Shown here in pieces: positions 42,843 through 50,502 of a stretch of DNA of 64,000 nt. The DNA comes from Clostridiaceae bacterium BRH_c20a (lineage in GTDB: Bacteria; Bacillota; Peptococcia; Peptococcales; BICA1-8), in assembly GCA_000961765.1 (NCBI GenBank), contig LADT01000024.1:1-64000 (forward strand), in the 5' to 3' direction. The position numbers and the translations under genes are program-made. The stretch's first letter is position 1; each line of letters opens with the position of its first letter. The notes under the pieces were generated by a model. It saw only the letters and a list, made by a program, of their open reading frames with translations, was not told the DNA's origin and searched no databases.

Positions 42843-42878
42843 AAAAAAGGCCGTGCAGCTTATATATTCCACACGGCT
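42843..42878 (-). terminator. Intrinsic terminator of the aldolase gene
   Basis: GCCGTG/CACGGC with a larger loop, followed on the minus strand by CTTTTTTATA. A-rich sequence on the other side may also serve the convergent membrane-protein gene. Confidence 0.75.
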
Positions 42879-42905
42879 CCTAAATCTTCTTAGTATGAAC
42901 AAAGC

Positions 42906-43700
42906 TTACAATTCAGCTACTTCTTTTAGTTTTTCCCTTGGCATATCTTCATCTATCACCCGGCGGATAAGGCGGGCAAGGTGAGTGGGATTATGATGCT
43001 GAAATACATTCCTGCCTATGGAAACCCCTTTTGCACCAGCTTTAATTGCATCATCAATCATCACCAATAGATCATAGGTTGAATTTACTTTCTGCCCCCC
43101 TGCAATGATTACAGGAACTTTGACAGCTTGAGTAACCTCCTGGAAGGTTTCAACAGACCCAGTATAATTTACTTTTATTATATCAGCGCCAATTTCTTCT
43201 GCAACACGGGCGGCATGTTTTATTTTTACGGGATCATATTCATTTTCTTTTATGCCATCTCTGACATACATCATTGCTAAAAGAGGCATTCCCCATTGGT
43301 CACAATATTCAGCCACTTTACCCATGTCTTTTAGCATCGAACCTTCAGAATCCCCCCCCAGGTTAACGTGTACTGAAACCGCAGTTGCCCCAAGCTTAAT
43401 AGCATGCTCTACTGAGGAAACCAGTTCCTTACTATTTGGTACAGGACCTAAAGCAGTAGAAGCAGATAAATGTACGATAAGCTCACATTTTCCAGCGTTT
43501 AAATCTCCGGCAATCTGTTTAACCAGACCTTTATGAACTATTACTGCATCTGCTCCACCTTCTGCAACCATTTTGACCATTCCAGGCATATCAGTTAAAC
43601 CGGCAACCGGTCCAATGGTTATACCGTGATCCATAGGTACGGTAAATAACCGCTGAGAATGTTTAAATAATTTATTTAACCGCATTTCTTTTCCAGTCAC
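42906..43700 (-). CDS. Class I aldolase of the ADH-synthase/GriI type
   Basis: 264 residues of the DhnA-like aldolase family. TVPMDHGITIGPVAGL and GADIIKVNYTG, with the Schiff-base Lys, are visible, as are a phosphate loop (IIAGGQK) and SIGRNVFQH. In archaea this family (MJ0400) makes 2-amino-3,7-dideoxy-heptulosonate from aspartate semialdehyde; in Streptomyces griseus GriI makes the corresponding C7 amino sugar on the way to 3-amino-4-hydroxybenzoate. The dehydroquinate synthase II next to it acts on these products. Start at GTG 43700, eight bases after GGAGG; the frame runs five codons further. Which of the two routes applies cannot be told from sequence. Confidence 0.86.
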   Translation of the reverse strand: MTGKEMRLNKLFKHSQRLFTVPMDHGITIGPVAGLTDMPGMVKMVAEGGADAVIVHKGLVKQIAGDLNAGKCELIVHLSASTALGPVPNSKELVSSVEHAIKLGATAVSVHVNLGGDSEGSMLKDMGKVAEYCDQWGMPLLAMMYVRDGIKENEYDPVKIKHAARVAEEIGADIIKVNYTGSVETFQEVTQAVKVPVIIAGGQKVNSTYDLLVMIDDAIKAGAKGVSIGRNVFQHHNPTHLARLIRRVIDEDMPREKLKEVAEL

Positions 43701-43754
43701 TTTATTTACCTCCACTCAATTTTTTAGCTAATTGTATACTCATTAGCCACTTTT

Positions 43755-43860
43755 ACATACTATAGTCTATAATCTATTGACAATTGAGCATTGACTATAG
43801 TCTATCTACTATCTACTATCTACTAGCGACTATAACCTATTGACTATCGACTATTAGCCC
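43755..43860. repeat. Degenerate 7-bp repeats between aldolase and dehydroquinate synthase genes
   Basis: Units of the ACTATAGTCT type at 43760-43770 and 43794-43806, then CTATCTA in three copies (43803-43826), then TGACTAT-like units to 43858. Confidence 0.8.
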
Positions 43861-43885
43861 TGACTTACAGTTTTGCAATCGCTAT

Positions 43886-45010
43886 TTATTTTTCAATTAT
43901 TGTTTCTTTGATTTTAATGCCCACATGCCTGCCCGCATCACAAGTATACGCTAATAATTTTGTTCCTGGCTTAATTTCAGTTGCATTTAAAGGTTTACCT
44001 TCGGCACCCATAATTCTGATATGCCAGTCGTCTTGAACAATTACACTGATTTCTTTATTTCCTACTTCTCCACTGATTAAGAGCAGCGGCCTGACTTCTA
44101 TCTTAACTCTGCCCACACTTAGCTCCCTGGCTTCGCCCTGAGTATTAATGCAGAGGACTTTACTGCCTGCTTTGAGGTCAGTAAGGTATTCTGCTTTATC
44201 CTCGGGCATCCAAATATAAGAATGAACGGCTCCGGCATTTACCCTAAAAGGCCGCAAGTTCATATAAGGGAGGTAGTGGGTTTCGGAACAAACAAAAATA
44301 CCTCCCTCGGAAGTAGATCCCACCAGCATACCTTCATCCTGAGTCATTAAACCGGTAGTATCAATACAGGCCCTTGCTCCCATACCTATATGCTTTACCT
44401 CGGTGACAACAAGAGGTTGTAAATCAATATGCTCAATTCCTTGGACGGCGAGAAATTGATTGGTTTTTATAATTTCTGACAACTGATTTGTTGCTAACAG
44501 TACACCATCACTACCTTGCTCCATTACCCCTAATGCTACCTGTAAACCTTCAAAAGTAGTTTCCCGCTTTAAAAGGACTGTTTTATCTTTTTGCAGCTTG
44601 GCAATAATCAATTCCAAAGGGATATTAGTCGGCAGGTCAAAATCAACCACTGCATAGTCAAATTTTTCCGCTTCTTCCCAAACATTTTCCAGAGCTTCAC
44701 GGTCGGAAATAAAAAGGGAAAGACATGTTTTATAACCCTGCTCTTTTGCCAAGTCCAGGATTTGCTGATTAAAAGATATTACTATCTCCCCTTCAGCAAT
44801 ATCTTCTAAATCCTCCTCATCTTCTACAAATGTCATAAATTTTGTTTTCAGTGGAAAGTGCCCATCCCGGCGTTGGATCGGCGTTATCACAACTCTATTA
44901 ATGTTGGAGTTATTAATGAGGCTCCAAATATCCTGCCGTTCCAGGGATATTTCTCGCCCATCAAACCAAATATTATTTCGTTGATTTTCCTTTTTCTTAA
45001 AATTTTCCAT
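43886..45010 (-). CDS. 3-dehydroquinate synthase II family (GriH/AroB'-like)
   Basis: 374 residues of the family that in archaea converts the heptulosonate to 3-dehydroquinate by oxidative deamination and cyclisation. In actinomycetes (GriH) it forms 3-amino-4-hydroxybenzoate. The signature block is clear: VGSTSEGGIFVCSETHYLPY followed by MNLRPFRVNAGAVHSYIW. Start ATG 45010 after AAGGGATGAGAGT. The usual bacterial AroB (type I) is unrelated. Nearby aromatic-acid ligases make a secondary-metabolite or specialised-cofactor role at least as likely as primary aromatic amino-acid synthesis. Confidence 0.88.
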   Translation of the reverse strand: MENFKKKENQRNNIWFDGREISLERQDIWSLINNSNINRVVITPIQRRDGHFPLKTKFMTFVEDEEDLEDIAEGEIVISFNQQILDLAKEQGYKTCLSLFISDREALENVWEEAEKFDYAVVDFDLPTNIPLELIIAKLQKDKTVLLKRETTFEGLQVALGVMEQGSDGVLLATNQLSEIIKTNQFLAVQGIEHIDLQPLVVTEVKHIGMGARACIDTTGLMTQDEGMLVGSTSEGGIFVCSETHYLPYMNLRPFRVNAGAVHSYIWMPEDKAEYLTDLKAGSKVLCINTQGEARELSVGRVKIEVRPLLLISGEVGNKEISVIVQDDWHIRIMGAEGKPLNATEIKPGTKLLAYTCDAGRHVGIKIKETIIEK

Positions 45011-45109
45011 ACTCTCATCCCTTCGATATTTAATGTTAAATAGCCTTATAATAACAGCTTATTAATAAAACTATAACTATGGCACTTGAACCAATAAAAT
45101 AAAAAAAAT

Positions 45110-45290
45110 AAATACTGCAAACTTCCCGGCAGGCTTTACTCCCCAGCTTTTAGCTGCAGCTGACTTTAACTGTGACAGAAATTTGGATCTGGCTGTAACC
45201 AATCACAAACACAATCTCCACCCTATTAGGTAATGGAAATGGTACTTTTTCAAGCACCTAGTGGTTTCTCAGTTGGTAATGGAGGAGTAT
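45110..45290 (+). pseudogene. Relic of an FG-GAP/VCBS repeat protein
   Basis: One frame reads ANFPAGFTPQLL then AADFNCDRNLDLAVTNHKHN (45117-45220); the next frame continues LLGNGNGTFSS (45222-45255) and FSVGNGG appears shortly after in a further frame. This is the order of an FG-GAP/VCBS calcium-binding repeat (ADFNGDGxxDLAV, then LLGNGDGTF) with at least one frameshift and a stop. No start or ribosome site remains. It must be debris of a large surface protein. The remainder of the 45011-45386 gap holds only the next terminator. Confidence 0.7.
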
Positions 45291-45323
45291 TAACAACCCG
45301 TGGTGTACCCATGTGGTGAGAAA

Positions 45324-45362
45324 ATAAAAGTACCCGTTGGACTACCAACGGGTACTTTTATT
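45324..45362. terminator. Bidirectional intrinsic terminator
   Basis: AAAAGTACCCGTTGG/CCAACGGGTACTTTT, a 15-base-pair stem with a four-base loop, flanked by A- and T-runs. It ends the ligase gene on the minus strand. Confidence 0.95.
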
Positions 45363-45386
45363 TTTCTGGTGAGGCAATAAGCCTTT

Positions 45387-46643
45387 CTAAATTTTTACCG
45401 GCTTGAGATAAGTTTTCTGTTCCAGTTCTTCTGCTGTATAAATATAGCGGGGTTTACCAACTTCTGCAACTTCAAATAGTTCTTTACGGTCATAAAGAGT
45501 TCCTTTAGGTACAATTTCTATTTCTAATTTAAGCTTATACCTTTCTTCCAAATTATTGATTAAATCCGTACTAACACTATCACCACTCTTTTCTTCCTCT
45601 ACTACAAATTTTAGTCCTTCGGCATTGGGACCAGCTACCCAGAAGCGCTGACAGGGAAAGGATGATACTATTTCTGTTAAATCCCAGCAATCTAGAATTC
45701 GACTACCCAGCTTAATAATCTCACTACTACGTCCATGATGCTCAAAGGAATATTCCTCGCCACAAGTACATTTTCCAGGTAATATTCGAGCCCTATCTCC
45801 AGTCACATACCGGATAATTGGTGCCGCTTGCTTCTTTAGAGTTGTAATTACAAGGTTCCCGATTTGACCAGATTCAACTTCCTTAATTAATTGATTATCT
45901 AAAATTTCAAAAATGCACTCATCCCCTGGAATGTGATGTCTGCCGAATTGACAGCTGATTGCACCCGAACCTATTTCTGTCATCCCAAAATTATCAGTAA
46001 TAGGCACTCCCCAGATACCCTCCAGTAATTTCCTTTTTCCCGTAGTAAGGGCTTCTCCCGCCGTAAAAATAGCTCGTAAATTGGGGAAATCTTTTGAAGG
46101 TTCTAGTCCCATAATTTCAGCAGTTTCAGCTATGAGAAGAGCCTGTTGAGGTAAACCTGCCAGAACTGTAACTTTAAGCTTTTGCATTAAATCAATGACT
46201 CTAGTAAAGGGGGTTATAGTTGTCCTAGAGCTTGCTGGAATAACACATGCACCTTTTGATTGAGCAGCAAAATGTAAATTATGTGCTATGGAAGATATGG
46301 CATAAGGAAATCTTATTAACAAAATATCTTTTTTTGTAAATTTAAGCCCACCGGAATTAATATTCTTAGCATGCAGACGAATATCCTCTTTTGTTACCCA
46401 TGTAGAAATAGGTCTGCCTGTAGTGCCAAAGGATTCATGGTATTGATACAGCTTTTTATGAGGAACACATACCAAATCAAAAGGTGAAATTTCCCTAAGG
46501 TCTTCTTTTGTAGTTAAAGGAATCTTCTTAAATTCATGGATTGAACTTAGCAGTTCATCAGGAAGGCGTTCACGATAAAAGGGTGCTTTTCGACAGTGTT
46601 CAATAAATTGATTTATAGCCGTTAATCTATTTTCATGTACCAT
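45387..46643 (-). CDS. Phenylacetate-CoA ligase-like adenylating enzyme (2)
   Basis: 418 residues of a PaaK-related branch shorter than classical PaaK. Visible: HCRKAPFYRERLP at the start, the loop ESFGTTGRPIS, VTVLAGLPQQALLIAE, FTAGEALTTGKRKLLE, the AMP-binding DNFGMTEIG, PIIRYVTGDRARI and the CTCGEEY Cys pair. The C-terminal domain ends KPRYIYTAEE. Residue for residue it is close to ligase 3 (47493-48746), clearly from duplication. It could activate an aromatic acid as AMP ester, with CoA or an amine as acceptor. Start ATG 46643 after GGGGGG. Confidence 0.88.
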   Translation of the reverse strand: MVHENRLTAINQFIEHCRKAPFYRERLPDELLSSIHEFKKIPLTTKEDLREISPFDLVCVPHKKLYQYHESFGTTGRPISTWVTKEDIRLHAKNINSGGLKFTKKDILLIRFPYAISSIAHNLHFAAQSKGACVIPASSRTTITPFTRVIDLMQKLKVTVLAGLPQQALLIAETAEIMGLEPSKDFPNLRAIFTAGEALTTGKRKLLEGIWGVPITDNFGMTEIGSGAISCQFGRHHIPGDECIFEILDNQLIKEVESGQIGNLVITTLKKQAAPIIRYVTGDRARILPGKCTCGEEYSFEHHGRSSEIIKLGSRILDCWDLTEIVSSFPCQRFWVAGPNAEGLKFVVEEEKSGDSVSTDLINNLEERYKLKLEIEIVPKGTLYDRKELFEVAEVGKPRYIYTAEELEQKTYLKPVKI

Positions 46644-46963
46644 GTTCTACCCCCCAGCGGAAATTGCATCTCGTCACTTGTAATAATAATGAGTGAAACC
46701 TCTTTCTAAGATAATATTCCTTACCTGAGCAATTGATGATAAAAAATAAATTTGTGACTACCTTTCTTTTTTAGTAGAAAATATATTTTTGAAAAAAAGT
46801 TATACCTAGCTTTAAGAATAGAACAGTTTAGAGTTTTTAGTAAAAGGAAATTAAGAAGGCCAATTTGTATTTATTATCATATCTTACTATTAGGGGATGA
46901 TTCCTAACTAACTATTAGATTAGCGAAAGTTTACCACCTTGAAAATTAGGAGGGAGAATTAGT

Positions 46964-47290
46964 ATGTGTAGTACATGGAAGAGTTTACCTGATGGGAATA
47001 GTACGAACACACCAAAGCTAGTTTCTAAAGAAGGCATTAAGAAGATCCTCCAAGCATTGGAGAATGCGGCAGTCTTAGAGAAACTGAAGCAGAACAATGC
47101 TAGTTCAACTGATACACTTAGCCTCCCTGAGACTTCTAGACCAATAGACCTAACATGCGTTAGTGAGTTTATTCAAATTTTAGAACAAGTCGCAGCTCCA
47201 GATAGCACACAGGAACTAACCATAGATAACTTACTAAAAGGACTTAATGGAATAAAGGAATCACTGTTAAGCCAAGTCAAGTCTCAATAA
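46964..47290 (+). CDS. Hypothetical soluble protein, 108 aa
   Basis: The gene starts at ATG 46964 after a strong AGGAGGGAG. The protein is helical and polar with no membrane segment: MCSTWKSLPDGNSTNTPK, two amphipathic helices (KEGIKKILQALENAAVLEKL and TCVSEFIQILEQVAAPD), and a final LLKGLNGIKESLLSQV. I recognise no family. A CATATCTTA element at 46878-46886 resembles a sigma-E/K -10 box but lacks a matching -35, so sporulation control is only a guess. It lies alone on the plus strand between ligases 2 and 3. The 320-base gap before it shows nothing else. Confidence 0.65.
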   Translation: MCSTWKSLPDGNSTNTPKLVSKEGIKKILQALENAAVLEKLKQNNASSTDTLSLPETSRPIDLTCVSEFIQILEQVAAPDSTQELTIDNLLKGLNGIKESLLSQVKSQ

Positions 47291-47410
47291 CAATAAATGC
47301 GACCAGGCTCGATGTAATCTTTGATTTTCTCCAGAAAGTGATGTTTTTGGCTGGCTCAGGTTTTCTCAGTAACAACTCAACCACCATTCTCTACCAGAGG
47401 AATAAAAAAT

Positions 47411-47480
47411 TTCAAATAACAAATAACAAATAACCACCAAAAGAGCACCTGTTGGAATTCCAGCAGGTACTCTTTTTTTA
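47411..47480. terminator. AAATAAC tandem repeats plus bidirectional terminator
   Basis: Three copies of AAATAAC (47414-47435) precede a stem AGAGCACCTGTTGG/CCAGCAGGTACTCT (47442-47474) with T-run. It closes ligase 3 on the minus strand and possibly the 108-aa gene on the plus strand. Confidence 0.9.
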
Positions 47481-47492
47481 ATAATAGTTTTT

Positions 47493-48746
47493 TTAAATAT
47501 TAGCCGTTAGATAAGCCTTTTGCTCCATTTCTCGCGAAGTAAAGATATAACGAGGCTTACCTACCTCAGCAACTGTAAAAAGCCCATTTCTGTCATATAG
47601 GGTTCCTTTAGGTACAATTTCTATTTCTATTTTCAGATTACACTTTACTTCCAAAGCATTGATTAAATCTTGTGTTACACTATCTCCACTTTTTTCTTCT
47701 TCAACTATGAACTTTACGCCGTCAGCTTTTGGACCTGCTACCCAAAAACGCTGACAAGGAAGGTGTGATATTATATCACTTAAATCCCAGCAATCCAAAA
47801 CCCGGTTATCAATTTTCAAAACATCACTGCTGCGCCCATGGTGTTCGAAGGAATATTCTTCCCCGCAAGGGCATTTCTCCGGTACTATTTTAGCTCTATC
47901 GCCGGTCAAGTAACGAATAACAGGTGTGCCTTTTTTCTTTAATGTTGTAATAACAAGGCTGCCTATTGAACCAGGTTCCACTTCAGTCTGTAAATCATCA
48001 GCCAAAATCTCAAAAATAAATTCATCTTCCGGTATGTGGTGCCGTCCAAATTGACAATTGGTAATACCTGAACCTATTTCCGTCATTCCAAAATTATCGG
48101 TAATGGGTACTCTCCAAATACTTTCCAATAATTGACGCTTGCCTCTGGTAAGAGGTTCCCCTGCTGAAAAAATAGCCCTTAAATGGGGGAAGTCCTGAGC
48201 AGGGTTTAGTCCCATAAGCTCAGCAGTTTCAGCTAGGAGAAGGGCTTGCAGAGGCAAACCGGCAAAAATTGTAACTTTTAATTTTTGCATAAGATTGATG
48301 GTTCTGGTAAAAGGAGTGACAGTAGTTCTAGAACTTGCGGGGATAACACATGCGCCTTTTGCTTGAACAGCAGGATGTACGATATGTGCTATTAATGAAA
48401 GAGCGTAGGGAAATCTTATTAGTACTATATCGTTTTTGGTAAACTCAAGCCCACCGGAATTAATATTTTTCATGTGCAGATGAAGGTCTTCTTTAGTTAA
48501 CCATGAAGAAATAGGTGAACCCGTAGTCCCGAAGGATTCATGGTATTCATAGAGCTTTTTCTGGGGAACACATACTAGTCCATATGGTGAGTTATTTCTA
48601 AGATCTTCTTTAGTAATGAGAGGAATCTTCTTAAACTCTGCGAGAGAATCTATTGGTTTAGCAGGCATGCGCTCACGATAAAAAGATGCTTTTCGGCAGT
48701 GTTTAATAAGTTTATTAATAGACTGTAATCTATTTTCAAATGACAT
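47493..48746 (-). CDS. Phenylacetate-CoA ligase-like adenylating enzyme (3)
   Basis: 417 residues, paralogue of ligase 2 along its whole length (shared HCRKA.FYRER.P, YHESFGTTG.PIS, GACVIPASSRTT, PITDNFGMTEIG, CQFGRHHIP, CGEEYSFEHHGRSS). Most differences are conservative, but sites near the middle (for example AAQSKGA against AVQAKGA) vary, so substrates may differ slightly. The start at 48746 follows GAGGAGGAGAAC. The small protein gene lies immediately upstream, beyond its own terminator. Confidence 0.88.
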   Translation of the reverse strand: MSFENRLQSINKLIKHCRKASFYRERMPAKPIDSLAEFKKIPLITKEDLRNNSPYGLVCVPQKKLYEYHESFGTTGSPISSWLTKEDLHLHMKNINSGGLEFTKNDIVLIRFPYALSLIAHIVHPAVQAKGACVIPASSRTTVTPFTRTINLMQKLKVTIFAGLPLQALLLAETAELMGLNPAQDFPHLRAIFSAGEPLTRGKRQLLESIWRVPITDNFGMTEIGSGITNCQFGRHHIPEDEFIFEILADDLQTEVEPGSIGSLVITTLKKKGTPVIRYLTGDRAKIVPEKCPCGEEYSFEHHGRSSDVLKIDNRVLDCWDLSDIISHLPCQRFWVAGPKADGVKFIVEEEKSGDSVTQDLINALEVKCNLKIEIEIVPKGTLYDRNGLFTVAEVGKPRYIFTSREMEQKAYLTANI

Positions 48747-48771
48747 GACATGTTCTCCTCCTCTTAAAACA

Positions 48772-48792
48772 AGCGAGCCCCATAGGGCTCGC
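48772..48792 (-). terminator. Intrinsic terminator between small protein 2 and ligase 3
   Basis: GCGAGCC/GGCTCGC with a short loop, followed on the minus strand by TTGTTTTAA. It may be partial, so ligase 3 could still be read from upstream. Confidence 0.75.
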
Positions 48793-48815
48793 TGGAAACA
48801 GTATACTATAGGGGG

Positions 48816-48974
48816 CTATTCTTTGTTATTAATATTCACTGCATCAGGATTTATCTTTTTGAGCATATCCCATACCGCGTTTTGAATTTCTTGGCTGGGG
48901 TTCTCTCCTTGTAATGATTTAGTAATATTTTCAGTAAAATCTTTTACTATGGATTGCAGTTCATTATTGCCCAT
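48816..48974 (-). CDS. Small protein of a new paralogous pair (copy 2, 52 aa)
   Basis: The frame runs from ATG 48974 to TAG 48816. The protein starts MGNNELQSIVKDFTENITKS and continues LQGENPSQEIQNAVWDMLKK, then INPDAVNINNKE. It aligns with copy 1 (30661-30816) over its whole length without gaps until the last few residues. AAAGGAGG stands 10 bases before the start. Both copies lie next to an adenylating ligase and a GAGCC-stem terminator. Predicted helical, soluble, no Cys. Unknown family. Confidence 0.82.
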   Translation of the reverse strand: MGNNELQSIVKDFTENITKSLQGENPSQEIQNAVWDMLKKINPDAVNINNKE

Positions 48975-49084
48975 CCCACCTTTTCCTCCTTTGTAAATTA
49001 AACTCCTACTAAAATAATATTCTTATTACTAGTAATGGGTGCTAAAAGATATTAATTTTTAACTTTTACGCTGTTGTTTTAGTA

Positions 49085-49113
49085 AAAAAAAGAAAAAACC
49101 TGCTTTGCAGGTA
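49085..49113 (-). terminator. Intrinsic terminator of the nitroreductase gene
   Basis: ACCTGC/GCAGGT with a three-base loop, followed on the minus strand by TTTTTTC and more Ts. Confidence 0.88.
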
Positions 49114-49140
49114 TCTCAAGTACCTAACCCTTATCAAGTT

Positions 49141-49761
49141 TCACCCAATAATCTCTAAAATTTCATCTAAAGCTTTACGGGAAGTTGGTTTGGGTATCTG
49201 TGCCGGTCTGCCTAAGGGAATTAAGGCTTTTAATTGCCATGGTTCTTCTGCCTCTAGAAGCTTTTCTATTTCCGGGGCAGCAATATTAGGGGCACACATC
49301 CAGCAGGTACCATATCCCTTAACATGTGCAGCAAGTAAAATATTTTGGATTGCTGCACCAATACTTTGAATATCTACATACCCCCGTAAACGCTGAATCT
49401 CCTGTTCGGAATAGCCTAAAGAACGGAAAGCTTCCTCTGACTTATTTTTACCATAGGGCTTCATAAAGACTGAAATAGTAACCGGTGCCTGATTGAAAAA
49501 TGTTGAATAAGACTTCGCACCATGCAATTCAGCTCTGCCACTTTCTACAGAAAGCTTATCAATTTTATCTATAACTAATTGGGACATTTGAGCGAGAATA
49601 GTTTTATTTTTAATAATTACAAACTTCCACATCTGCTGATTAGATGCACTAGGTGCCCAGCGTGCAGCATCAATAATATCTCTGAGGTCTTGATCTGGTA
49701 TTGGTTCATCTAAAAACTGACGCACACTCCTTCTTTCTAATATTGCCTGCATTAATTCCAT
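49141..49761 (-). CDS. Nitroreductase family flavoprotein
   Basis: 206 residues of the FMN nitroreductase fold: ILERRSVRQFLDEPIP and ARWAPSASNQQMW at the N-terminus, AAIQNILLAAHVKGYGTCWM in the middle, and IPLGRP near the C-terminus. Members reduce nitro, quinone or enone groups, or dehydrogenate/oxidise rings in natural-product pathways. Start at ATG 49761; the ribosome site AAAGGA is about ten bases upstream, and the frame extends 14 codons further without a better site. The neighbouring aromatic-acid genes suggest an aromatic substrate. Confidence 0.9.
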   Translation of the reverse strand: MELMQAILERRSVRQFLDEPIPDQDLRDIIDAARWAPSASNQQMWKFVIIKNKTILAQMSQLVIDKIDKLSVESGRAELHGAKSYSTFFNQAPVTISVFMKPYGKNKSEEAFRSLGYSEQEIQRLRGYVDIQSIGAAIQNILLAAHVKGYGTCWMCAPNIAAPEIEKLLEAEEPWQLKALIPLGRPAQIPKPTSRKALDEILEIIG

Positions 49762-49796
49762 ATCACTATCATTCCTTTCGTTATGCTCAATGTACA

Positions 49797-49898
49797 ATCT
49801 CAATTCTCAACTCTAAATACTACATTTAAATTCTACATTCTAAATTTTACATTCTAAATTTTCTTCTAAATTCTAAATTCTAAATTCTAAATAGTACT
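49797..49898. repeat. 7-bp tandem arrays (ATTCTAA/CTACATT type)
   Basis: Repeated 7-bp units related to AAATTCT and CTACATT. At 49868-49893 the unit AAATTCT occurs three to four times without change. It lies upstream of the nitroreductase gene and next to the 6S-like RNA promoter. Confidence 0.9.
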
Positions 49899-49966
49899 TT
49901 CCTCCCTAATGGAAATTTACCCATTATCCTACTAATGAAAACTCCGCTGAATGTGTTATAATAAAT

Positions 49967-50180
49967 CTTGCCTCCCAAAGAGGCTAACCTGCAGTATCTA
50001 GTCTAACCAAATAGTTTTTAACCAACACTATATATACGGGAGTTTGCGTCTTGACGGCTATGTTAGACCACCAAAGCAGTGGAAAACAGAACTTACAAGC
50101 AGAACACCCACCTGCTGAGGCAGGTTAAAAACGTGCGGTTGACTTATACCGTGGGCAATAAACTTGCTAGGCAAGTTTAG
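49967..50180 (+). ncRNA. ssrS: Probable 6S RNA
   Basis: A stretch of about 210 bases without open frame, preceded by an extended -10 box (TGTGTTATAAT, 49953-49962). The ends pair (CTTGCC near 49967 with GGCAAG at 50170-50175). GTCTAAC (about 50000) pairs with GTTAGAC (50064-50070) to give a long terminal arm. The 3' half has AAGCAGAACACCCACCTGC, then TGAGGCAGGTT, a local hairpin in the position and style of 6S RNAs of clostridia. The RNA ends with a hairpin AACTTGC/GCAAGTT. 6S RNA binds the housekeeping RNA polymerase in stationary phase. Identification is by memory of the pattern; tmRNA, SRP and RNase P RNA do not fit. Confidence 0.6.
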
Positions 50181-50258
50181 TTACTAGTGACTAGTGACTG
50201 GTAAAACCAAATTTTTTAACTACTATCTCATTCTTAACCTCAACCTTAACCTTATTTA

Positions 50259-50367
50259 TCAATTTGCGGGTCACAGTTGACTGGTAATGTACCCCATTAC
50301 CGGTGCACGGTGCAACTCCTGCAACCCGCTCCATACATAAAAAATCGCCTTCAGGGCGATTTTTTTA
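50259..50367 (+). ncRNA. Structured transcript end: long hairpin followed by a strong terminator
   Basis: GCGGGT (50267) pairs with ACCCGC (50325-50330) and inside it GGTAATG/CATTACC forms a tight loop, making a hairpin of about 65 bases. Thirty bases on, AAAAATCGCC/GGGCGATTTTTTT (50339-50367) is a textbook terminator. This may be the end of a separate small RNA or of readthrough from the 6S-like gene. I could not assign it to a class. The rest of the 49762-50502 gap holds short 7-bp units (50180-50202) and GGGCAC-like units (50458-50490). Confidence 0.45.
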
Positions 50368-50502
50368 GTGGAAAAGCCGAACAGTGAAAAAGTGGAAAAG
50401 ATAAAAACAACAAACCTACATAAAGAAAAGTAGGCTTACTGGTTCTAATGCATTTTTGGGGCACTGGACACGGGGCAACTGGGCACCGATTGTCTGCCCT
50501 TT

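Noticed and set aside
42906-45010. Certain primary aromatic amino-acid pathway
   Set aside because: The two families are used both for archaeal-type shikimate synthesis and for 3-amino-4-hydroxybenzoate; sequence alone does not decide, so I kept both.
49967-50180. tmRNA, SRP RNA or RNase P RNA
   Set aside because: No tag frame or tRNA-like ends, no GGAA/SRP Alu motif, no P4 consensus; the 6S pattern fits better.
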